NCBI GenBank assembly: GCA_018715855.1
Contig: DVKW01000198.1
Coordinates: 1-5,278 of the forward strand
Length of the DNA stretch: 5,278 nt
Reading direction: 5' to 3'
Source: Candidatus Galligastranaerophilus intestinigallinarum
Lineage (GTDB): Bacteria; Cyanobacteriota; Vampirovibrionia; Gastranaerophilales; Gastranaerophilaceae
Below, piece by piece: positions 1-4,985 of this stretch. A program made the translations under genes and the position numbers. The notes under the pieces are model-generated. The model searched no databases and was not told the DNA's origin. It saw only the letters and a program-made list of their open reading frames with translations. The first letter of the stretch is position 1. The number at the start of each line of letters is the position of its first letter.

Positions 1-5
1 CATGT

Positions 6-32
6 AAAAAGTGCACGCAATTGCGTGCACTT
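6..32 (-). terminator. Intrinsic terminator: perfect 24-bp palindrome plus T run
   Basis: Positions 9-32 are a perfect inverted repeat; each 12-base half reads AAGTGCACGCAA when read from its own outer end. On the minus strand the folded stem is followed by further T residues, making TTTTT at 10-6. On the plus strand only two T follow, so termination of minus-strand transcription is favoured. With a four-base AATT loop the stem is 10 bp. The T run is short, so efficiency is uncertain. A palindrome this perfect could also be a protein-binding site. Confidence 0.6.
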
Positions 33-98
33 GCCTGCTTTTGTACCTAGGGAACATGTCTTGCATGCTTATGCCCATTCTCAACAGAGCAAGGGTAC
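6..98 (-). ncRNA. Putative structured small RNA, about 93 nt, family unknown
   Basis: This stretch is clearly less AT-rich than its surroundings, has no ORF of note, and is bounded on the minus strand by a strong promoter and a terminator-like hairpin. The predicted transcript starts near 98 with GTACCC and ends in the T run at 10-6. The body can close on itself: GTACC at the 5' end pairs with GGTAC at 47-43. Next to it CTTGC (93-89) can pair with GCAAG (64-60). An alternative pairing joins GGGCAT (75-70) to ATG-TT-CCC further on. A single-stranded linker (AAAAGCAGGC) leads to the terminator stem. I looked for hallmarks of 6S RNA, small SRP RNA (GGAAGCAG), tmRNA and RNase P and found none. 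It may be a stand-alone sRNA or the attenuated leader or riboswitch of a gene to the left of the window. The structure is by eye only. Confidence 0.5.
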
Positions 99-104
99 AA
101 TATT

Positions 105-133
105 ATTATATCATATCTAATTTTTAGCTTCAA
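105..133 (-). promoter_or_regulatory. Sigma-70-type promoter for the small RNA
   Basis: Read on the minus strand, TTGAAG (133-128) is followed after exactly 17 bases by TATAAT (110-105), a consensus -10 box preceded by TGA, which gives an extended -10. The seventh base after the box is a G at 98, a likely transcription start. It is the best promoter match in the window. Confidence 0.65.
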
Positions 134-208
134 TATATTAAATTCAAGGTCTATAAATTTGCTACAATTAAAAGGTTATTTTAAATTAAAATTATAAACA
201 TTAACTTA

Positions 209-217
209 TGATAGAAT
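209..217 (+). promoter_or_regulatory. Extended -10 promoter directly before the membrane protein gene
   Basis: TG-A-TAGAAT forms an extended -10 element that ends six bases before the ATG at 224, so transcription would start at or next to the start codon. No good -35 hexamer is seen at 16-18 bases and no Shine-Dalgarno sequence precedes the ATG. Both fit a leaderless mRNA. The surrounding sequence is very AT-rich, so a chance match is possible. Confidence 0.4.
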
Positions 218-223
218 ATAACA

Positions 224-589
224 ATGAACAAAGATAAAATCACAAATACTGTTTTTATAATTTTTTGCTGTTTTCTTTTTTTATTTTTATTTTTTCACAC
301 GGCAATAATAACGGTAAATGCTTTTGTTTTGAATAATTTTAATATGGAATTGTTTTTGTTTTTGTTTATTGGTCTGTTTTTGGCAATTTTTATTTTAACA
401 ATGCCATTTTTAAAAATTAAACTTTATCAGAAAATAATTTTTGGGTTTATATTTTTATTTTTAATTTATTTTTTCCTTCAAATTACAAATAAATTACCTT
501 TAATTAAAGAAATAAACAGCGCCAAATCTTGCATTGAGAGCGGTTTTATTTGGGATGATGCCCAAAAGGTTTGCAAAACTAACAATTAA
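224..589 (+). CDS. Small three-helix membrane protein with a C-terminal Cys-pair motif, function unknown
   Basis: The predicted protein has 121 residues, mostly Phe, Leu and Ile, and I do not recognise its family with confidence. Three hydrophobic segments are visible at about 9-30, 42-63 and 69-86. Basic residues sit at the N-terminus (NKDK) and between helices 2 and 3 (KIKLYQK). By the positive-inside rule this puts the N-terminus in the cytoplasm and the C-terminus outside. The exported tail holds C103 and C117 in a C-x3-GFIWD-x5-C pattern; similar short Cys-G-W-D-Cys blocks occur in small secreted or lipoprotein-like proteins, where the two Cys probably form a disulfide. The start at 224 is the first ATG and lies six bases after a -10-like box, with no Shine-Dalgarno site. 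The gene is convergent with the M48 protease operon and the two 3' ends overlap by three to four bases. No partner gene is visible on its own strand. Confidence 0.7.
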   Translation: MNKDKITNTVFIIFCCFLFLFLFFHTAIITVNAFVLNNFNMELFLFLFIGLFLAIFILTMPFLKIKLYQKIIFGFIFLFLIYFFLQITNKLPLIKEINSAKSCIESGFIWDDAQKVCKTNN

Positions 590-1887
590 ACTAAAATTTT
601 ATGCACTTTATTACAATTAGGGCAAGTTATTTCTGAAATTTTAAGCTCCGGCGGAATTTTTAATTTTGTACCGCAATCGCACAGAATAATTGTATAGTTC
701 ATTGCCTTTTTAAGCCCGTCTTTTGCTTCTCTTTGGCGGATTATTCTCTCTGTTTTAAAAGTTTCATCGGGTGTTTCTTCTTTTGTTTGTATTGCATCTT
801 TAGAAATAACGGGGGAATTATCGGCAGCTGCAGGTATTATGATTGGAATTGTTGCAATATTCATTTTTATAAGGTTGTCTTTTTTAATTAATGCCTTATC
901 TGAAACTACCATTGAATAAACTTTTGCATATTCTTCAATATCTGCAGCGCCCATTTGTTTTAAAACTTCAATTCTTTTCTTTGTGGATGGGTGGGTAGAA
1001 AAAAGTTCATCCAAAAAGCTTGGTTTTTCTTTTTGCAGAAAGTTGTGAATATACATGCAAGAAACAATAGGCCCTGAAAAAATTTTTTCGTTTTTTAAAA
1101 CCGCTTTTTTGTTCCCTGAATATGAAAAATTTGAAATTTTATTCAAAGCAGATGCCAAACCTGTTGGGTATCTTGTATATTGGCAAGCGCAAGCATCGGC
1201 CAAATATTCCCTTTTTCTTGAAATTGTTAAATAAAGCATTCTGACCAAAATTGGTGAAATTATGGCTAAAACAAGCGCAATTAACACTGCAATGCCTGCA
1301 TTGCCTTTTGAACTTCTTGAGCTTGAACGGGAAATGCTTCTTAAAATAGTATCCGAAACACAAACAACAACACCAAAAATAACACCTGCATACATTAAAT
1401 AAAGCGTGTCTAAGTTTTTGATGTGGGCAATTTCATGGGCAATAACACCTTGAAGCTCATCTCTGTTTAAATTAGATAAAAGCCCGACAGTAACCGCAAC
1501 TGCGGCGTTTTTTTCATTAACACCCACGCTGAATGCGTTTGGAATTTCTGAATTTATAATATAAATTTTCGGAATAAACCCTAATGATGCTGCAATCGAC
1601 ATTTCTTCAACAACATTATACAAAATAGGCAAATCTTCTTTTTTAATTGGAGTTGCGCCCACTTGGCTCAAGAAAAAATGTGAAGCGTTAAATTTTGTGT
1701 AAATTATTATGCCGATAAAACAAACAATGCTGATTAAAAGCCCGATTAACGTGCCGTAATAGTTTCCGTTGTATATATCGCCGGAAAAAGAAAACCCGAG
1801 AGCCGTTCCGAAAAATAAGAAAAACAGAGTTAAAATAACAAGAAAAATTGCTGTTTTTCTTTTGTTTTGTTCAATTATAAACCACAT
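586..1887 (-). CDS. htpX: HtpX-type M48 family membrane zinc metalloprotease with C-terminal zinc ribbon
   Basis: This 433-residue protein matches the HtpX/M48B family, membrane proteases that cut damaged or misassembled membrane proteins on the cytoplasmic side. Hydrophobic segments lie at about 13-35, 47-66, 160-180 and 196-220, the usual HtpX layout. The zinc site is HEIAH at 151-155 (ligands H151 and H155, catalytic E152), with a third ligand E227 in EYLADA. The conserved block 'NAFSVG' is at 117-122 and STHPS, typical of M48 enzymes, at 297-301. The family core ends near residue 320. The rest is an extension of about 110 residues: a segment rich in Ile, Pro and Ala (about 342-356), a charged linker, and a zinc-ribbon-like end with C403, C405, C422 and C425. 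E. coli HtpX (about 290 residues) lacks this. The ATG overlaps the lemA stop codon by one base (TAATG), so translation is probably coupled. It is the last gene of the operon. Confidence 0.9.
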   Translation of the reverse strand: MWFIIEQNKRKTAIFLVILTLFFLFFGTALGFSFSGDIYNGNYYGTLIGLLISIVCFIGIIIYTKFNASHFFLSQVGATPIKKEDLPILYNVVEEMSIAASLGFIPKIYIINSEIPNAFSVGVNEKNAAVAVTVGLLSNLNRDELQGVIAHEIAHIKNLDTLYLMYAGVIFGVVVCVSDTILRSISRSSSRSSKGNAGIAVLIALVLAIISPILVRMLYLTISRKREYLADACACQYTRYPTGLASALNKISNFSYSGNKKAVLKNEKIFSGPIVSCMYIHNFLQKEKPSFLDELFSTHPSTKKRIEVLKQMGAADIEEYAKVYSMVVSDKALIKKDNLIKMNIATIPIIIPAAADNSPVISKDAIQTKEETPDETFKTERIIRQREAKDGLKKAMNYTIILCDCGTKLKIPPELKISEITCPNCNKVHKILV

Positions 1888-2441
1888 TAAAATTTAACCT
1901 TTACAGCCTCTTTTTCATTATCTGCAGCTTCAAAAAATTCCATATCTTTGAAATTAAACATCATTGCTACAATGTTTGACGGGAATTGTTCTTTTTTATT
2001 TTGGTAAAACATAACAGAATCATTATATGCCACTCTTGCATATGCAATTTTATTTTCAGTAGAAGCAAGTTCTTCTTGAAGCGCTAAAAAGTTTTGACTT
2101 GCTTTTAAGTCGGGGTAGTTTTCGCTTAACGCAAAAAGGCTCTTTAGGGTTGAAGTTAATTGGTTTTCTGCTTCCGCTTTTTCTTTTAAGCTGTCTGTCG
2201 GTTTCATTGCAAGGTTTCTTGCATTAACAACATTTTCAAAAACGGTTTTTTCATGTTCCATATACCCTTTAACACATTCAATTAAATTTGGAATTAAGTC
2301 GTATCTTCTTTTTAATTGAGTGTCAATTTGTGCCCATGAATTTTTAACTGCGTTTTTTAAAGAAACAAGACCATTGTATGTTGAAACAAAACCAACTAAA
2401 ATTAACAATCCGACAATAACTAAAACAATTGAAACTACCAT
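1887..2441 (-). CDS. lemA: LemA family membrane-anchored coiled-coil protein
   Basis: This 184-residue protein has full-length LemA family features. An N-terminal membrane helix (about 2-20) is followed by YNGLVSLKNAVKNSWAQID and the signature QLKRRYDLIPNLIE (42-55). Then come the conserved YPDLKAS (109-115) and the long helix QEELASTENKIAYARVAYND (122-141). Most of the protein is predicted to be helical bundle outside the membrane anchor. LemA proteins are often encoded next to M48/HtpX proteases, as here; their molecular job is not firmly established, and a scaffolding or envelope-stress role is an inference. The start is well supported by a strong Shine-Dalgarno site (AGGAG, six bases before ATG), the clearest in the window. 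It lies 16 bases after the zinc-finger gene and its stop overlaps the protease start. Confidence 0.93.
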   Translation of the reverse strand: MVVSIVLVIVGLLILVGFVSTYNGLVSLKNAVKNSWAQIDTQLKRRYDLIPNLIECVKGYMEHEKTVFENVVNARNLAMKPTDSLKEKAEAENQLTSTLKSLFALSENYPDLKASQNFLALQEELASTENKIAYARVAYNDSVMFYQNKKEQFPSNIVAMMFNFKDMEFFEAADNEKEAVKVKF

Positions 2442-2447
2442 CTGTTA

Positions 2448-2453
2448 CTCCTA
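2448..2453 (-). promoter_or_regulatory. Strong ribosome binding site of lemA
   Basis: TAGGAG on the minus strand is followed by six bases (TAACAG) and the lemA ATG at 2441. It stands out because the other genes here have weak or no Shine-Dalgarno sequence, so LemA may be translated independently and more strongly than its operon neighbours. Confidence 0.75.
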
Positions 2454-2457
2454 TAAA

Positions 2458-2841
2458 CTATTTATAAAATGTTTCACCCAAAAACGAAATGGTTTCATTT
2501 TTTTCATCCGTTTTGTGTTTATTAAAATATTCCGCCAATTCACCCGCATCAAACCAAACCCCATGGCGGTTAATGCACCTGTCTAAAACAAGCCCGCCAA
2601 GGTTTATTTTTTCCATAAATTCACCGCATTTTGGGCATTTTTTGGGCTTTTCGCCAAAATTATTTATTGAAGGATTAATATTCATTAAATCATCAACCAA
2701 AAAGGGAAGCTTTAATTCATGCTTAATTAAATACCACTCATCGGCATCCAAAAAAAAGCCCTTGCATTTAATGCAATATTCAACCTCTATTCTGTTTCTT
2801 TCAACAGAAATTAAAACTTCATTGCAGTTTGGACAATTCAT
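2458..2841 (-). CDS. Small protein with two zf-TFIIB-type zinc fingers
   Basis: The 127-residue protein carries two copies of the TFIIB-like zinc-finger module (zf-TFIIB). Module 1 covers about 3-38 with C3, C6, C23 and C26 followed by GFFLDADEW. Module 2 covers about 69-106 with C69, C72 and C89, then CINRHGVWFDAGEL; here the usual fourth Cys position is Arg (R92), and H93 probably supplies the fourth zinc ligand, a C/H variant known in this family. No membrane segment is visible, so it is probably cytoplasmic. The function of such bacterial proteins is largely unknown; nucleic-acid or protein binding are both possible. The gene starts five bases after the S1 stop codon and ends 16 bases before lemA, so it is co-transcribed with both. 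No strong Shine-Dalgarno site precedes its ATG, which suggests coupling to S1 translation. Confidence 0.85.
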   Translation of the reverse strand: MNCPNCNEVLISVERNRIEVEYCIKCKGFFLDADEWYLIKHELKLPFLVDDLMNINPSINNFGEKPKKCPKCGEFMEKINLGGLVLDRCINRHGVWFDAGELAEYFNKHKTDEKNETISFLGETFYK

Positions 2842-2846
2842 TTTTG

Positions 2847-3914
2847 TTATTTTGCCTTATTATTAATGTTCACGCTCAATGAAATTCTTTTATCGTCAGG
2901 GTTAAATTTCAAAATAACCGTATCAATCACTTCGCCGACATCTAAAATTGTGTTGTGTTCATTTTGATATTGCATAACTTCAGACTGCGGCAACAGTGCT
3001 TCAACACAAGGATAAACTTCTACAAATGCGCCAAAGTGTTTGATTCTTGTTACTTTGCCTTTTACAATTTCACCTTCATGGATTTTTCCCTTAGCTTCAA
3101 CCCAAGGGTCGGGTTCTAAATTTTTAAGGCTTAAAGATACTCTTTGTTTGTCTAAATCTATGCCGATAATTTCAACATCAATTTTTTCGCCAATTTTAAG
3201 AACATCACCGGGGTGATCAACCCAGCGCCAGCTGATTTGAGATAAAGGCAGCAAACCATCCACGCCGCCAATATCAATAAATGCGCCAAAGTCTGCAATT
3301 CGAACAACTTCGCCTTTAACAATTTGGCCAACTTCCAATTGCCCGAATACATCTTTTTTAACTTCTTCAATATTATCGGAATAAACTTTTCTGTTTGATA
3401 AAATGAAATTATTTTGAAGAACATCAATTGATAATATTTTTAATTCAAGCTTAGAGCCTACGATTGCATCTGTTTCTTTAGACCTTAAATGAGATGAAGG
3501 AACAAACCCTTTAATGCCCAAAACCTCAACCAAAACGCCGCCTTTAACCACTTGAACAACCGTTCCTTCAATAATTTTATCTTCGGCTTTAATTTCTTCA
3601 AGTTGTTTCCAATTGTAGGCAGCAGCCACTTTTTTATATGAAAGAGTGAGTCGGCCGTCCTCGTCTTCTTCTTTTATAATTAAAAATTCAAACGTTTCGC
3701 CCAATTTTAAAACATCTTTGATGTCATCTTCTTTGTTCAATTTGGCTTCTTTTTCGGGGCAAATTGCATTTGATTTTGCACCAATGTCAATTATGGCGCC
3801 TTCGCTGTCATAGCCTTCTACAACACCTTTAACCAAGTCGCCTTTTTTAAAGTTATATTCATACTGTTTTAATAATTCTTCATACTGCTCATCTGTAACT
3901 AGTTTATCAGACAT
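2847..3914 (-). CDS. rpsA: 30S ribosomal protein S1 with four S1 domains, cyanobacterial-like
   Basis: From the ATG at 3914 the product has 355 residues and binds mRNA at the 30S subunit. Four S1 (OB-fold) domains are visible at about 24-95, 113-176, 194-264 and 280-348. Domains 3 and 4 carry the best RNA-binding faces (FGAFIDI at 209-215, FGAFVEV at 295-301). The first domains, with EYNFKKGDLV and GAIIDIGAKSNA, resemble cyanobacterial S1. Cyanobacterial S1 usually has three domains, so the fourth is an addition or a lineage feature. In-frame ATGs also exist at 3935 and 3950. I prefer 3914 because MSDKLVTDEQYEELL looks like the family's N-terminus, and because an extended -10 element overlaps the ATG at 3950, ruling that start out if the promoter is used. 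A GGGAG lies 14 bases upstream of 3914, too far for a normal Shine-Dalgarno. It is the first gene of the four-gene operon. Confidence 0.92.
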   Translation of the reverse strand: MSDKLVTDEQYEELLKQYEYNFKKGDLVKGVVEGYDSEGAIIDIGAKSNAICPEKEAKLNKEDDIKDVLKLGETFEFLIIKEEDEDGRLTLSYKKVAAAYNWKQLEEIKAEDKIIEGTVVQVVKGGVLVEVLGIKGFVPSSHLRSKETDAIVGSKLELKILSIDVLQNNFILSNRKVYSDNIEEVKKDVFGQLEVGQIVKGEVVRIADFGAFIDIGGVDGLLPLSQISWRWVDHPGDVLKIGEKIDVEIIGIDLDKQRVSLSLKNLEPDPWVEAKGKIHEGEIVKGKVTRIKHFGAFVEVYPCVEALLPQSEVMQYQNEHNTILDVGEVIDTVILKFNPDDKRISLSVNINNKAK

Positions 3915-3948
3915 AATTTGACAACAAGCTCCCATAATGTATAAACCC

Positions 3949-3977
3949 ATGATACCACTTTTTTAGCCGTTTGTATA
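3949..3977 (-). promoter_or_regulatory. Proximal candidate promoter of the rpsA operon (extended -10)
   Basis: On the minus strand TATACA (3977-3972) is followed after 17 bases by TATCAT (3954-3949), preceded by TGG to give TG-n-TATCAT. Transcription would start near 3942 and give a leader of about 28 bases before the ATG at 3914. It overlaps the upstream in-frame ATG at 3950, so it bears on the choice of start. Confidence 0.4.
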
Positions 3978-4012
3978 TATTTGTTACAAAAAATATTAAC
4001 ATTTTATATTGA

Positions 4013-4040
4013 ATTATACTGTTTTTGTGATATGGACAAA
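4013..4040 (-). promoter_or_regulatory. Distal candidate promoter of the rpsA operon
   Basis: On the minus strand a consensus TATAAT (4018-4013) lies 16 bases after TTTGTC (4040-4035), or 15 after TTGTCC. Use of it would give a leader of about 90 bases. The -10 is excellent but the -35 is moderate. It overlaps the -35 region of the divergent WYL gene promoter, so the two could compete for RNA polymerase. Confidence 0.35.
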
Positions 4041-4061
4041 GGTGCTTTTCTTTGAAATAAT
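4033..4061 (+). promoter_or_regulatory. Promoter of the WYL regulator pair, apparently leaderless
   Basis: TGGACA (4033-4038) is followed after exactly 17 bases by AATAAT (4056-4061); each hexamer has five of six consensus bases. The box ends six bases before the ATG at 4068, so the expected transcription start is the A of the start codon. No Shine-Dalgarno sequence is present. The spacing is identical to that before the gene at 224. Confidence 0.5.
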
Positions 4062-4067
4062 TAACAA

Positions 4068-4985
4068 ATGGAAGATAAAAAAGAAAAATTTTTATTAACC
4101 GGACTAAGGCTTTTATACATTTTAAAATTTTTATCCGAAGGGGCTTGTTCAAAAGCAAAACTTTTAAATTACATAAAAGAAAAATTGAAACTTGAAAGCT
4201 ATTCGCAAGAAACCCTGAAACTTGATATAAACAGCCTTATTAAAAGCGGTTTTCAGCTTGAAAGAAAAGGCAAAAGGGAAAATTTCAGATACGAATTAAA
4301 AGAAAAACCCCAATTTTTAAAATTTAACCTTGAAGAAACGGAAATTTTTTCTTTTTTAAAAAATGCGGTTATGGAAACTTTTAATTTTAAAGAAATTTTA
4401 GAAGTCAGAAATTTTTTTTATTCAAACAAAAATTTATTCTTATGCTGCGGCGAACTGCTTGATTTTGAAGGTTTTAATTATATAAATGAAAAAATTGTTG
4501 AAATGTCGGATGATTTAATTCAAAAAAAATTGCCTGCAAAAATTGTTTATTCAAGCCCCATTCAAGGCAGAAAAGAATTTATCGGGCTTTTGGAAAAAAT
4601 CATAATAAGAAATAAAAAGCTTTATTTAACCTTATATAGCGAGTTTGCGGAAAATAAAATTACATTAAGGCTGGATAAAATTAAAAACATTGAAGCCATA
4701 GACCAAAAAATTAACAAAAAAGAAAAAGTTAAAACAAGCTTTAAATATGCAATTACAAAGGATTTTTTTGAAAATAACCCGCTTTTACCAACAGAAAATG
4801 CGGTTATAAAAAATGATTTTGAAGTTGAAATTGAAAATTTTGAAGAAGACGATTTTTTTGTTGTTCAAAGGCTTTTAATGCTTGGCAAAGATTGCATTAA
4901 AATTTATGATGAAAAAATTAAAGAAAAGGTTTTAAAAATTTTAAAAGACACCTTGGGGGTATATGAAAAATGCCAAATTCAATAA
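4068..4985 (+). CDS. WYL-domain transcriptional regulator, first of a tandem pair
   Basis: The 305-residue protein has the layout of the WYL (PafB/PafC-like) regulator family. A winged helix-turn-helix lies at about 8-77, with DINSLIKSGFQLER as the recognition-helix and wing part. A linker and a WYL domain follow at about 157-212, and a C-terminal WCX-like region at about 220-300, ending in the typical '...RLLMLGKDCIKIYDEKIKEKV...' block. The naming motif is degenerate: Trp is replaced, giving L185-Y186-L187, while the downstream LRLDKI (200-205), matching the family's fRLdRI, is kept. WYL domains sense ligands, in some cases nucleic-acid related; the ligand here is unknown. The start at 4068 is the first ATG and is fixed by the promoter six bases upstream. 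It is divergent from rpsA and overlaps the second regulator by 16 bases. Its low complexity (Lys, Glu, Phe, Asn) fits the AT-rich genome. Confidence 0.8.
   Translation: MEDKKEKFLLTGLRLLYILKFLSEGACSKAKLLNYIKEKLKLESYSQETLKLDINSLIKSGFQLERKGKRENFRYELKEKPQFLKFNLEETEIFSFLKNAVMETFNFKEILEVRNFFYSNKNLFLCCGELLDFEGFNYINEKIVEMSDDLIQKKLPAKIVYSSPIQGRKEFIGLLEKIIIRNKKLYLTLYSEFAENKITLRLDKIKNIEAIDQKINKKEKVKTSFKYAITKDFFENNPLLPTENAVIKNDFEVEIENFEEDDFFVVQRLLMLGKDCIKIYDEKIKEKVLKILKDTLGVYEKCQIQ

Larger units (their letters stand above)
3970..4068. promoter_or_regulatory. Cluster of TTTGT/ACAAA half-sites in the divergent intergenic region
   Basis: The region between rpsA and the WYL gene holds TTTGT at 3970-3974, 3980-3984 and 4024-4028, and ACAAA at 3986-3990, 4036-4040 and 4064-4068. 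Two pairs form inverted repeats: TTTGT-T-ACAAA (3980-3990) and TTTGT-7-ACAAA (4024-4040). They sit around the candidate promoters in both directions, as operators for a dimeric regulator would. In DNA this AT-rich, some of these 5-mers will be chance. Confidence 0.25.

Noticed and set aside
1..100. Known RNA families (6S, SRP RNA, tmRNA, RNase P) for the structured region
   Set aside because: The SRP GGAAGCAG loop, tmRNA acceptor end, RNase P conserved core and 6S length/bubble layout are all absent.
546..570. Hairpin TTTGGG-ATGATG-CCCAAA near the convergent gene ends, as a possible terminator
   Set aside because: It lies inside the coding sequence of the membrane protein (GFIWDDAQK) and has no T run on either strand, so termination is not supported.
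1139..1363. 74-residue minus-strand open frame
   Set aside because: It lies wholly inside the M48 protease gene in another frame, has no family features and is low in information; a shadow.
2320..2866. Plus-strand open frames of 88 and 125 residues opposite lemA and the zinc-finger gene
   Set aside because: They are antisense to well-supported conserved genes, and their translations show no recognisable domain.
3158..3427. 89-residue minus-strand frame inside rpsA
   Set aside because: It overlaps the conserved S1 domains in another frame and is Leu/Lys-rich without features.
3907..4158. 83-residue minus-strand frame across the rpsA-WYL intergenic region
   Set aside because: It runs through both promoter regions and the WYL start, has no ribosome binding site and no recognisable features.
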